Shown here: piece by piece, positions 34,029 through 42,033 of the stretch
How positions within the stretch are numbered: position 1 is the stretch's first letter
Layout of the letters: every line of letters begins with the position of its first letter
Assembly (NCBI GenBank): GCA_007693945.1
Contig: RECP01000108.1
Location: forward strand, 1-49,196
DNA from: Spirochaetaceae bacterium
GTDB lineage: Bacteria; Spirochaetota; Spirochaetia; DSM-27196; PWMO01
Direction: 5' to 3'
DNA length: 49,196 nt
Notes under the pieces: model-generated
Told to the model about the DNA's origin: nothing
Seen by the model: only the letters and a program-made list of their open reading frames with translations
Database searches by the model: none
Made by a program: the position numbers and the translations under genes

Positions 34029-34346
34029 CTACAGGTGGGGTTTGATGAGCTGCTCGATCTTCGGCCGGGGGGCAGCGCCGACCTGCTGCCCGACCTGCTC
34101 GCCACCCTTGAACAGCAGCAGCGTGGGGATACTGACGATGCTGTAGCGCGCCGCAAGCTCGGCCTGGTCATCGACGTTGACCTTGCCGACCTTCAGCTTG
34201 CCCGCGTAGGCACCGGCCAGCTCCTGCAGTACGGGAGCAACCATCTTGCACGGCATGCACCACTCGGCCCAGAAGTCCACGATTACCGGCACATCGGAAC
34301 TCAGTACTTCACGGTCAAAATTGGCGGCCGTCAGTTCAACTTCCAT
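34029..34346 (-). CDS. trxA: Thioredoxin
   Basis: A 105-residue cytosolic dithiol reductase. The active site reads W-C30-M-P-C33 rather than the usual WCGPC, and is followed by K. The fold is otherwise complete, with the DFWAEWC strand, the cis-proline motif SIPTLLLF and KPHL at the end. Met in place of Gly between the cysteines occurs in some bacterial thioredoxins and should shift the redox potential. AAGGAG precedes the ATG. Confidence 0.93.
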   Translation of the reverse strand: MEVELTAANFDREVLSSDVPVIVDFWAEWCMPCKMVAPVLQELAGAYAGKLKVGKVNVDDQAELAARYSIVSIPTLLLFKGGEQVGQQVGAAPRPKIEQLIKPHL

Positions 34347-34381
34347 GCGCTCACGCTCCTTGTTGGCTCATTGGTAGCCAA

Positions 34382-34410
34382 ACGGTAGCATTCCGGCCGC
34401 CGCTGGTCAA
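34382..34410 (-). promoter_or_regulatory. Candidate promoter of trxA
   Basis: Bottom strand: TTGACC (34410-34405), 17-bp spacer, TACCGT (34387-34382), giving a leader of about 29 bases with a ribosome-binding site. It has the same architecture as the serC promoter. Confidence 0.5.
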
Positions 34411-34448
34411 TGGCGCGCGGTCGGGCACGCCTGATGTGAGAACACGGC

Positions 34449-35273
34449 TCAGCTGCCGACCAGCTCGCGGGCTACCGCGTGAACCGCCTCGTAGAGTGTG
34501 TCGGTGTGCCGCGCGGCCTCCGCGGGCCGGCGGCTCAGCACGTCTTCCACGACGCGCACAAAAGCCGATCCGACGACGACCGTCTCCACGTGCCCCGCGA
34601 GGGCCTGGACCTGTTCGGCCGACTGCACGCCGAATCCGGCCATCAGCTCGGCACCGATCGGGCGCAGGCGGTCCAGGAAGGCCAGGCTGTCGCTATCGAT
34701 GACCGTACGCCGGCCGGTTATACCGCTGCGCAGCGCGGCGTAGATGTAGGCCGGGCGGACGGCCGCCACGGCATCGATGCGCGCCTGACGCGCGGTAACC
34801 ACCAGCACCGGAACCGCGCTGATAGCGTACCGCTGAGCGGCCTCGTAGAGCCCCTCGTCACTGCCGGGCGGAAGATCGGGCACAATCAGCCCGGTCACTC
34901 CGTGATCGGCGGCGCGCCGCACAAACTCGGCCACGCCGCGGCGGTAGACCAACCCGGCGTAGCTCATCAGGAAGATCGGAACATCGCGGTGCGCGCGCAG
35001 CCGCTCGAGGTACTCGAAACCGTCTGCCACGCGGAATCCGGCATCCAGCGCGTCGGCGCACGCCTTCTGGATCGCCGGTCCGTCGGCGGTGGGGTCGGAA
35101 TAGGGAAACTGTACCTCCAGATAGCCTACGCCGGCGTCGAGCAGAGCGCGGGCAATCGTAAACGAGCGCTCGCGGTCGGGGAACCAGGGGATCATGTGCG
35201 CCATCACGGCGGGGCGAACGGCGGTGCCGTGGGCGCGGTCCTGCCCTGCGCGGGGTCTGTCTGCTGCATTCAC
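34449..35273 (-). CDS. trpA: Tryptophan synthase alpha chain
   Basis: Cleaves indole-3-glycerol phosphate to indole, which passes to TrpB. The catalytic glutamate is in GYLEVQFPYSDP and the catalytic aspartate in DPTADGPAIQ; the loop-6 region LRSGITGRR and the phosphate-binding AGFGVQSAEQ are present. The sequence is divergent (MAHMIPWFPD where most have a YLMAGDP-like strand). GTG 35273 shares four bases (GTGA) with the trpB stop, which fixes this start; an ATG 4 bases into the gene is out of frame. It is the last gene of the operon; 274 residues. Confidence 0.93.
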   Translation of the reverse strand: MNAADRPRAGQDRAHGTAVRPAVMAHMIPWFPDRERSFTIARALLDAGVGYLEVQFPYSDPTADGPAIQKACADALDAGFRVADGFEYLERLRAHRDVPIFLMSYAGLVYRRGVAEFVRRAADHGVTGLIVPDLPPGSDEGLYEAAQRYAISAVPVLVVTARQARIDAVAAVRPAYIYAALRSGITGRRTVIDSDSLAFLDRLRPIGAELMAGFGVQSAEQVQALAGHVETVVVGSAFVRVVEDVLSRRPAEAARHTDTLYEAVHAVARELVGS

Positions 35274-36502
35274 AGTCTGTCTCCTTCGCTCAACAGAAAC
35301 TCGCGCCACGCGCGGCGGTCGAGTTCTCCGGCCATGATGAAGAGATCCTTGTCACCGCGCCCGGACATGTTGACCACCACCGCCTGGTGCGGCGGCAGCT
35401 CGGCGGCCAGCTGCAGAGCGGCTGCGCCGCCGTGAGCCGACTCCAGCGCGAAGACCACCCCTTCGTTGCGCGCGAAGCGCCCAACCGCGTCGAGCGCCTG
35501 CTGATCGCGCGCACGGCGGAACTCCACCCGGCCGGATGCTCCCAGCGACGCCAGCTGCGGCCCGATTCCCGGGTAGTCGAGTCCGGCCGAGATCGAGTGC
35601 GTGGGCTGCACCTGGCCGTCCTCGTCCAGCAGAAAGAGGCTCTTGTAGCCCTGGACGATGCCGGGAGTTCCCAATCCGCCCATGCGCGCGGCGTGCCGCC
35701 CCGGCTGGTCGCCGGTGCCTCCGGCTTCAACTCCCACCAGACGCGGTTCGGGCTGATCGAGGTAGGGAGCAAAGAAGCCGATTGCGTTCGAGCCGCCGCC
35801 GACGCACGCTACCAGCGCCGCCACCTCCAATCCGGCCGCCTCCACCTGCTGCCGCGTCTCGCGCCCCACAACCGACTGAAACTCGCGTACCATATCCGGG
35901 TAGGGCGAAGGCCCCAGCGCCGACCCGATCACGTAATGCGTCTCGGGGAAGCTGTGCGCCCAGTCGCGCAGCGCTTCGTTGACCGCGTCCTTGAGCGTCC
36001 GCGACCCCGAAGTAACCGGAACCACCTCGGCACCGTACATCTGCATCCAGAAGACGTTGGGTTTTTGACGCCGTATATCGATCTCTCCCATGTAGACGCG
36101 GCATTCCAGCCCTAGCTTGGCGCACACCGCGGCAGTGGCCACACCGTGCTGTCCGGCCCCCGTCTCGGCGATAATCCGTGTCTTGCCCATCCGCCGCGCC
36201 AGCAGCGCCTGCCCCACCGCGTTGTTGATCTTGTGGGCGCCGGTATGAGCCAGACCCTCCATCTTGATGTAGAGCTGGGCGCCGCCGATCTCGCGCGTGG
36301 TGTTTTCGGCGTACAACAGCGGCGTCGGCCGCCCGACAAACTGGTCGGCGATGGTGTCGAACTCGCGCTGGAATCCGGGGTCTTCCATCGCTTCGGCAAA
36401 CTCCTCTTCCAGCAGGTCAAGCGGCGTACGTAGCACTTCGGCCACGTAGCGACCGCCGAACTGGCCGAAGTAGTTGTGGTAGACGCTATGGGTAGCCTGC
36501 AT
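35270..36502 (-). CDS. trpB: Tryptophan synthase beta chain
   Basis: Condenses indole with serine. The PLP lysine is in AHTGAHKINNAVGQALLA near residue 80; ETGAGQHGVATA, the phosphate loop CVGGGSNAIG and HSISAGLDYPGIGP are intact. It has 410 residues, the TrpB1 type that partners TrpA. ATG 36502 has AAGGAG upstream and overlaps the end of trpCF by 17 bases; overlaps at both ends indicate coupling. Confidence 0.97.
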   Translation of the reverse strand: MQATHSVYHNYFGQFGGRYVAEVLRTPLDLLEEEFAEAMEDPGFQREFDTIADQFVGRPTPLLYAENTTREIGGAQLYIKMEGLAHTGAHKINNAVGQALLARRMGKTRIIAETGAGQHGVATAAVCAKLGLECRVYMGEIDIRRQKPNVFWMQMYGAEVVPVTSGSRTLKDAVNEALRDWAHSFPETHYVIGSALGPSPYPDMVREFQSVVGRETRQQVEAAGLEVAALVACVGGGSNAIGFFAPYLDQPEPRLVGVEAGGTGDQPGRHAARMGGLGTPGIVQGYKSLFLLDEDGQVQPTHSISAGLDYPGIGPQLASLGASGRVEFRRARDQQALDAVGRFARNEGVVFALESAHGGAAALQLAAELPPHQAVVVNMSGRGDKDLFIMAGELDRRAWREFLLSEGDRL

Positions 36503-38105
36503 CCTGGGTCTCCTTGTCGATCTGTCTGAAAAATGCGCGCAGCCTGGCGTGATCCTTGCGGCCCGGTTCGCTCTCCAGCCGGCTTGAAGCGTCAATCAGC
36601 TCGGGCCGCCACTCGCGGATGATCTCGGCCACGTTGTCGACGCCGATACCGCCGGCCAGCCACAGCGGCAGCCGGGCGGCGGCGGCCGTCACCAGCCCGG
36701 GGGCAATACGCTTACCGGTTCCTCCGCGCGCAACCGGATCAAAGGCGTCGATCAGTACCCGCGGTGACCGATAGCGCTCGATCAGCGCGGCATCTTCGCC
36801 GTTCTGAAGCCGCAGCGCCTTGTAGTAGGCCCGCGGGCCGCCTGCCGGCACGGTCGCCAGCCCGGCACACTGCGCGGGCGACTCGTCACCGTGAAACTGC
36901 AGCGCATCGATATGCCCGCCGGCCAGCTGCGCGGCAACCTCACCGGGCAGCCCCACCCGGTCGCCGGCCGTACCGGCCGCGTCCGCAGCGCACACCACCA
37001 CCGCGACCTTGAGCACATCAAGATCGGCCAGGCGCGCCGGCAGGTCATCGGGTGCGCGCCGGGGCGAGGGCGCGTAGACAAAGCCCAGGATGTCGGCCCC
37101 GGCGCGCACCGCTGCCTCGGCATCTTCACGGTTGGTGATACCGCAGATCTTGACCAGCGGCCGCGCGGGCCGGTTGCCGTCCGCCCGACCATTGCCGGCC
37201 GTCGCCGAGGGGCACGGCTGCGGGCGGCGCCGGTGCACGGCGATACGCTGCCAGAAGTCGCCGGCCGGCGGCCCGTTGGCGGCGGTCGGCGCCGTCGATG
37301 TGGCGCCCTCAGCCGCGGCGTTGCGGCCTTCCCGCGCCCGGCCGGCCCGCAGCCCGGCAACCAGCTGCGGCGCCAGTTGCGGGTCCCGCATCGCGGCCTC
37401 ACCAACCAGCACCCCGCTGAAGCCGTGAGCGGCCGCGAAACACGCGTCCTCGTAACCCAGAATACCGGACTCAAAGATGACGCTGCACGGCCAGTCGATG
37501 CCGGCCCGCAGCTGCAGGGGCACCAGGCGGTCGATACTGAAGGTGCGCAAGTCGCGGCTGTTGATGCCGACCAGCGGCGGTTTCAGGCGCGCCGCGCGCG
37601 CCAGCTCATCGCGGCTGTGGACCTCCACCAGCGCCGCCATCCCCAGCTGTGCGGCCGCCGCGCACAGACGCGCCAGCCCCTCGGTGTCCAGCAGCGCCGC
37701 AATCAGCAACACCGCGTCCGCTCCGGCGCGATACGCCACCTGTACGTCCTCGACGGTCTGCAGGAAGTCCTTGCGCAGCACCGCCAGGTCGGGGGCGGCC
37801 TGTTTGACGGCCATCAGATCGGCCAGTGAGCCGCCGAAATGGTCGTGTTCGGTCAGCACTGAAACCGAGCGCACCCCGGCGGCGCGGTACGCCAGCGCGG
37901 CGGCAACCGGATCGGCGTCCGCGCGTATCGCGCCGCGCGACGGCGAGCGCCGCTTGATCTCGCAGATCACCGCCGGCGGCTGCGCAAACGCAACCAGCTC
38001 CACCCGGCGCCGCGCCGGCACCTCGACACCCAGCGTCGGCCCCTCGACGGCGATGCGCCGGCTGCGCCGCTCACAGATCTGCTGCAGTATGTCGGCGCGG
38101 CTCAC
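36486..38105 (-). CDS. trpCF: Bifunctional TrpC-TrpF (indole-glycerol-phosphate synthase / PRA isomerase)
   Basis: A 539-residue fusion of two consecutive pathway enzymes. Residues 1-260 are TrpC (AVICEIKRRSPSRGAI, VLRKDFLQTVEDVQ, LVGINSRDLRTF, ESGI). After a linker of about 55 residues rich in Ala, Pro and Arg comes TrpF (VKICGITNREDAEAAVRAGA, then QFHGDESPAQCA and WLAGGIGVDN). The order C-F is that of the E. coli fusion, but the linker is long and of low complexity. ATG 38105 overlaps the trpGD stop by 4 bases (ATGA). A Cys-containing isomerase active site (KICG) is present. Confidence 0.95.
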   Translation of the reverse strand: MSRADILQQICERRSRRIAVEGPTLGVEVPARRRVELVAFAQPPAVICEIKRRSPSRGAIRADADPVAAALAYRAAGVRSVSVLTEHDHFGGSLADLMAVKQAAPDLAVLRKDFLQTVEDVQVAYRAGADAVLLIAALLDTEGLARLCAAAAQLGMAALVEVHSRDELARAARLKPPLVGINSRDLRTFSIDRLVPLQLRAGIDWPCSVIFESGILGYEDACFAAAHGFSGVLVGEAAMRDPQLAPQLVAGLRAGRAREGRNAAAEGATSTAPTAANGPPAGDFWQRIAVHRRRPQPCPSATAGNGRADGNRPARPLVKICGITNREDAEAAVRAGADILGFVYAPSPRRAPDDLPARLADLDVLKVAVVVCAADAAGTAGDRVGLPGEVAAQLAGGHIDALQFHGDESPAQCAGLATVPAGGPRAYYKALRLQNGEDAALIERYRSPRVLIDAFDPVARGGTGKRIAPGLVTAAAARLPLWLAGGIGVDNVAEIIREWRPELIDASSRLESEPGRKDHARLRAFFRQIDKETQDAGYP

Positions 38106-39775
38106 GACGCACTCCGTTTGTCGGCAGCCTGGCCTTCGGCCGGCGGCGCGGCGGGACCGGTCTGGGCGGGGGCGGCGGGCTCAGAGCCCCGGCCGGCGGC
38201 GATGATGGCGTCGACTTTGGCTGCCACGGCACCGGAGCTCAAGGCCTCGCGCGCCAGCGCGAGGCCCGCGGCGATGCTGTCCGCCACCCCGTACACCTCG
38301 AGCGCGGCGGCGGCGTTCAGCAGCACCGAGTCGCGGATGGCCGGCCGGCCGCCGCCGGACAGCAGCTCGCGCGCCAGGGCGGCATTAGCGTCGGCGTCAC
38401 CGCCGCTGAGATCCTGCAGGGTGTGCCCGCTGATGCCCAGCGAGACCGGGTCCAGCTCCTGCTCGTCGGTGATGCCGCGGCTGTCGAAACGCACCACCGC
38501 CGAAGGGGCCGATACCGAGAGCTCGTCGATTCCGTCAAGACCGTGAACTACCATGCCGCGTTGCGTGCCCAGCGCTACGGCGGCTTCGGCCACCGGGCGG
38601 CAGAATGCGCGGTCGTAGACTCCGATAATCTGATACTGGGCGCCGGCCGGGTTGACCAGCGGGCCCAGCAGGTTGAAGATTGTCTTGATGCCCAGCTCGC
38701 GGCGCGGGACGGCTGCGTGCTTCATGGCACCGTGGTAGAGCGGCGCAAACAGGAATGCAAAACCGTGTTCGGCAATCAGCTGCTCGGCCTCTTCGCGCGA
38801 GAGATCAATCGGGATGCCCAGCTCGCGGTAGAAGTCGGCGCTGCCGCTGCGCGAGCTGACCGCGCGGTTGCCGTGCTTGGCCACCGTGGCGCCACAGGCA
38901 GCCGCCACCAGTGCCGCCATCGAGGAGATATTGAAAGTCCCCAGCCCGTCACCGCCGGTACCGCAGGTGTCCAGCACCGCACGGTCGGTGGTTACCGGTA
39001 CCCGCTTGCGCTGCAGGACGGAGGCGCAACCGGCAATCTCTTCGGCGCTGATGCCGCGCGCGTTGATCGCCACCAGGAAACCGGCAATCTGGGCGGCGGT
39101 CAGGTTGCCCTCGGTGACCTCCTCCATGAAGTTGGCCGCTTCCTGGCGTCCCATTGCCTCACCGCCCAGGACGCGGGTCAGCACCGTGCGGGCCACAAAG
39201 GGCTCGCGCAGATAGTGCAGGAAATTGGCCAGCAGCTTCTTGCCGGATTGACTGGCAATCGACTCGGGGTGAAACTGCACGCCCTCCAGCAGATAGTCGC
39301 GGTGCCGCACACCCATGATCTCTCCGTCGCTGCTGCGGGCGGTGATTTCCAGTTCGGCGGGCAGCGTCTGCTCGTCGATCACCAGCGAGTGGTAGCGCGT
39401 AAACTCAGCCGGAGAATCAATAGAGCGGAACAGCCCGCGCCCGTCAAGATCAATTGGTTCGACCTTGCCGTGCACGATATTCCTGGCCTGCACGATTGAC
39501 GCGCCGTAGGCATATCCGATTGCCTGATGGCCCAGGCAGACTCCCAGAATCGGGATCTTGCCGGCAAAGCGCCGGATCAGTCCCACCGAGATCCCGGCCT
39601 CTTCGGGCCGTCCGGGACCGGGCGAGATCACGATGCGGCCGGGTTGCATGGCGGCAACCTGGTCGAGCGTAACCGCGTCGTTGCGGATCACCTCAATCGG
39701 TTCGGTGGTGATCTCGGACATGTACTGGTACAGGTTGTGGGTAAACGAATCGTAGTTGTCGAGCAACAGGATCAT
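38102..39775 (-). CDS. trpGD: Bifunctional TrpG-TrpD (anthranilate synthase glutaminase / phosphoribosyltransferase)
   Basis: A 557-residue fusion. Residues 1-190 are the class I glutamine amidotransferase (LDNYDSFTHNLYQY, GVCLGHQAIG with the nucleophilic Cys, VQFHPESI with the catalytic His-Glu). Residues 205-535 are anthranilate phosphoribosyltransferase (CGTGGDGLGTFNISS, KHGNRAVSSRSGSAD). The last 25 residues are a low-complexity Ala/Pro tail. ATG 39775 starts one base after the trpE stop, with GGAGG inside trpE. The same fusion is known in E. coli as trpD. Confidence 0.95.
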   Translation of the reverse strand: MILLLDNYDSFTHNLYQYMSEITTEPIEVIRNDAVTLDQVAAMQPGRIVISPGPGRPEEAGISVGLIRRFAGKIPILGVCLGHQAIGYAYGASIVQARNIVHGKVEPIDLDGRGLFRSIDSPAEFTRYHSLVIDEQTLPAELEITARSSDGEIMGVRHRDYLLEGVQFHPESIASQSGKKLLANFLHYLREPFVARTVLTRVLGGEAMGRQEAANFMEEVTEGNLTAAQIAGFLVAINARGISAEEIAGCASVLQRKRVPVTTDRAVLDTCGTGGDGLGTFNISSMAALVAAACGATVAKHGNRAVSSRSGSADFYRELGIPIDLSREEAEQLIAEHGFAFLFAPLYHGAMKHAAVPRRELGIKTIFNLLGPLVNPAGAQYQIIGVYDRAFCRPVAEAAVALGTQRGMVVHGLDGIDELSVSAPSAVVRFDSRGITDEQELDPVSLGISGHTLQDLSGGDADANAALARELLSGGGRPAIRDSVLLNAAAALEVYGVADSIAAGLALAREALSSGAVAAKVDAIIAAGRGSEPAAPAQTGPAAPPAEGQAADKRSAS

Positions 39776-39776
39776 A

Positions 39777-41180
39777 TCACACCTCCACTCCCACCGCGTG
39801 CGCCAGCGCACGCAGCTTCTCTCCGGTTTCTTCGTACTCGCGTTCGGGGGTCGAATCGTAGACCACTCCGGCGCCGGCCTGCAGCACCAGGCTGTCGGCC
39901 TGCTTCAGCGCGCTGCGGATCGTGATGCAGGTATCAAGGTTGCCGCCGGGCTCCATGTAGCCCACCAGCCCGGCGTAGAAGCGCCGCGGCTCGCGCTCCA
40001 GAGCATCGATGACTTCGATGGCGCGGATCTTGGGCGCCCCCGATACGGTTCCGGCGGGAAAGGTGGCTCGCACGGCATCCGCGCCGCTGCGGCCGGCCGC
40101 CAGCTGCCCGCGAACCTCGGAGACAATGTGCATCACGTGCGAGAAGCGCTCGACGCTCATGTATCGGTGGACCACAACGCTGCCGGCCTCGCAGACGCGC
40201 CCCAGATCGTTGCGCGCCAGATCCACCAGCATCAGATGCTCGGCGCGCTCCTTGGGGTCGGCCAGCAGTTCGGCCTCCAACCGCTGATCATCGCCGCGAT
40301 CGGCGCCGCGACGCCGTGTTCCGGCAATCGGGCGCATGCGCACCTCGTTGTCCTTGACCTTGACGTGCACCTCCGGTGATGAGCCGAAGATCTGGTAGCC
40401 GCTGAAATCGACGTAGAACAGGTAGGGCGAGGGATTGGCGGTGCGCAGTCTGCGGTAGGCCTCCAGCGCCGGCATTGCGGTGCGGATGCGCAGACGGCGC
40501 GACAGCACCCCCTGCAGCAGATTGCCGGCGATGATCTGTTGCTTGACCGATTGCACCCCGGACAGAAAAGGCTCGCGGTCAACGTGCTGGTCAATTATGG
40601 CGGCCGGGTAGTCGGCGTTCTCGTCCTGCAGGTAGTTGAAGTTCAAATCGGTGATGCGCCGTTCAACCTCGGCTACCGCGCGCTGCAGGTCGACCTCGTG
40701 CTCGTTGTAGTTGAGCCCGATCACGTAGAGCAGGTCGGTGTAGTGGTCGAATATCAGGAAGACGTGGCCGAAGATGAAAGCCGCGTCGGGCAGCTGCAGC
40801 GGATCGGGCTTGACGCTGAAGCGAATGGAGTCACAGTGCGCGGCGAACTCGTAGGAGAGATAGCCGATTCCACCCGACGGGAACGGAAAATCCTGATGCG
40901 GCGGCGTGTGCTGCTCGGCAAAGTAGCGCAGCACATCCAGAATGTCGCGCCCCGCGCTTCTGATGCGGTAGCGTTTCCCGTCGGCCTGCATCAGTACCTG
41001 GTCGCCGCGCTGCTCGATACGGAACGCTTCGTCCACCATCAGGATGGAATAGCGCTCGCGGCCCTTCTGATACGACGAGGACTCCAGGATCGCGGCCGCC
41101 TGCAGCTTCTTGGCCAGCGCGTACGGGGTGTAGCGCTCCCCCGGGAGGATCTTGATGATTCCGTCACTACGTTGCGCCAT
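39777..41180 (-). CDS. trpE: Anthranilate synthase component I
   Basis: Makes anthranilate from chorismate with ammonia from TrpG. ILESSS near residue 31 is the LLESS-type tryptophan-binding element, so feedback inhibition is expected. The C-terminal chorismate-binding core shows PIAGTRRRG, DPKERAEHLMLVDLARNDLGR, FPAGTVSGAPKIRA and GLVGYMEPGGNLDTCI. It has 467 residues. I start at ATG 41180, preceded by GAGGAG; an open frame running upstream passes through the attenuator and is not coding. First structural gene of the trp operon. Confidence 0.96.
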   Translation of the reverse strand: MAQRSDGIIKILPGERYTPYALAKKLQAAAILESSSYQKGRERYSILMVDEAFRIEQRGDQVLMQADGKRYRIRSAGRDILDVLRYFAEQHTPPHQDFPFPSGGIGYLSYEFAAHCDSIRFSVKPDPLQLPDAAFIFGHVFLIFDHYTDLLYVIGLNYNEHEVDLQRAVAEVERRITDLNFNYLQDENADYPAAIIDQHVDREPFLSGVQSVKQQIIAGNLLQGVLSRRLRIRTAMPALEAYRRLRTANPSPYLFYVDFSGYQIFGSSPEVHVKVKDNEVRMRPIAGTRRRGADRGDDQRLEAELLADPKERAEHLMLVDLARNDLGRVCEAGSVVVHRYMSVERFSHVMHIVSEVRGQLAAGRSGADAVRATFPAGTVSGAPKIRAIEVIDALEREPRRFYAGLVGYMEPGGNLDTCITIRSALKQADSLVLQAGAGVVYDSTPEREYEETGEKLRALAHAVGVEV

Positions 41181-41224
41181 ACTGCGGCTCTCCTCGCTGC
41201 CGGCACCACCGGCGGTCGGCCAAC

Positions 41225-41246
41225 GGTGCGCCCTGCCGGGCGCACC
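41225..41246 (-). other. Strong hairpin between attenuator and trpE
   Basis: GGTGCGCCC-4-GGGCGCACC is a perfect 9-bp stem with a 4-base loop immediately after the T tract of the trp terminator. It has no T tract of its own. It may stabilise the 5' end of read-through mRNA or take part in alternative pairing. Confidence 0.6.
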
Positions 41247-41248
41247 AC

Positions 41249-41276
41249 AAAAAAAGCCGCGCTGGAAGGCGCGGCT
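41249..41276 (-). terminator. trp attenuator terminator
   Basis: Bottom strand: AGCCGCGC (41276-41269), six-base loop, GCGCGGCT (41262-41255), then a run of seven T (41255-41249). It lies between the trpL leader peptide and trpE, about 70 bases before the trpE ATG, where it can only act as a regulated terminator. Confidence 0.92.
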
Positions 41277-41309
41277 CTTTTTCACAAAACAGCAGCCCCC
41301 GTAAAACTA

Positions 41310-41344
41310 CAGGGTCTGCGACACGACGAACCCGTCAGACCCTG
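41310..41344 (-). promoter_or_regulatory. trp leader 1:2 pausing stem
   Basis: CAGGGTCTG (41344-41336) pairs perfectly with CAGACCCTG (41318-41310) across 17 bases. The 5' arm begins 8 bases after the tandem Trp codons and includes the trpL stop codon, so a ribosome stalled at those codons would keep it open. This is the expected layout of a ribosome-mediated attenuator. The antiterminator is not certain: GGCT/TTTT (41297-41294, 41289-41286) can pair with AAAA/AGCC (41282-41279, 41276-41273) and would block the terminator's 5' arm. Confidence 0.75.
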
Positions 41345-41403
41345 AGGATTCGCCACCATGCAGAAGCGGTTTGTGCTGTATCTTTATGCAGCTTTCTCAC
41401 CAT
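41335..41403 (-). CDS. trpL: trp operon leader peptide
   Basis: A 22-residue peptide whose codons 16-17 are tandem TGG (positions 41358-41353), followed by RILRV and TGA. It lies upstream of a 1:2 stem and an intrinsic terminator, ahead of trpE, as in E. coli trpL. No ribosome-binding site precedes ATG 41403, and the trp promoter places +1 at about 41403-41405, so the leader peptide would be read from a leaderless mRNA. TrpL of Sinorhizobium is, as I recall, also leaderless. Confidence 0.85.
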   Translation of the reverse strand: MVRKLHKDTAQTASAWWRILRV

Positions 41404-41411
41404 TGCCGTAA

Positions 41412-41441
41412 ATATTACCGGTTTTTGCGGCACTACGTCAA
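41412..41441 (-). promoter_or_regulatory. Promoter of the trp operon
   Basis: Bottom strand: TTGACG (41441-41436), 18-bp spacer, TAATAT (41417-41412). It lies in the gap between ssb and trpL. Eight bases separate the -10 box from the trpL ATG. Confidence 0.7.
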
Positions 41442-41479
41442 TACAAAGCGCACACAAATCGAACACATTCGGCCTGACG

Positions 41480-41914
41480 CTAAAACGGTATTTCGGCCGG
41501 TTCCGGCACCCGGCCCTCTTCGAGCTCGGCGTCCGTCTCCTGTTCCACGGACGGTTCCTGCTCGGTTTCCGCCGCCTCGGGCTTGCTGAAGACCGGACGG
41601 AACTCGACGTGCTCACCCACAATCTTGATGCGCGAGTGGTTCTTGCCCTCGCCGTCGGTCCAGCGGTCCTGCTTGAGCCGTCCCACCACGCGCACGCCGC
41701 GCCCCTTCCTGAGTGTTTCGCCGCAGCGCTCAGCCAGCTTCGACCACACCTCGACGTCAAAGAACGAGACCTCCTTCTGCAGCTCCTCATCGTTGCGGTA
41801 GAAGCGATTGGATGCCACCGAGAAGTTGCAGACCGGTGTACCCTTGGGCGTCTGCGCCAGCAGCGGATCACGGGTGAGATTCCCTTCAACGAGAATCGAG
41901 TTCAAACTGTTCAT
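41480..41914 (-). CDS. ssb: Single-stranded DNA-binding protein
   Basis: A 144-residue protein: OB-fold residues 1-105 (SILVEGNLTRDPLLAQTPKG, then FFDVEVWSKLAERC and GRGVRVVGRLKQDRW), an acidic linker rich in Glu, and the C-terminal tip EIPF that contacts repair and replication partners. The tip is less acidic than the usual DDDIPF. AAGGAGG precedes ATG 41914. It stands alone upstream of the trp operon; no terminator separates them, so read-through into the trp leader is possible. Confidence 0.94.
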   Translation of the reverse strand: MNSLNSILVEGNLTRDPLLAQTPKGTPVCNFSVASNRFYRNDEELQKEVSFFDVEVWSKLAERCGETLRKGRGVRVVGRLKQDRWTDGEGKNHSRIKIVGEHVEFRPVFSKPEAAETEQEPSVEQETDAELEEGRVPEPAEIPF

Positions 41915-42033
41915 GTCTTCCTCCTTGGAAGTTCTGGAATACCCTCTATAACGGCCCTGATTGAGCTGCTGATTGAAATCGTTGCCTGATCGGCTTGGAA
42001 AGTTTGGACGAACTGTGGTAGCGTGGAGGTACT

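Noticed and set aside
3377-34410. Shared TTGACY-17-TACCGT promoters of serC and trxA as a special sigma-factor class
   Set aside because: Only two examples, and the -35 box is ordinary housekeeping consensus. Too little to claim a separate class.
41181-41285. N-terminal extension of TrpE
   Set aside because: The extension runs through the attenuator hairpins; ATG 41180 has GAGGAG and matches the family start.
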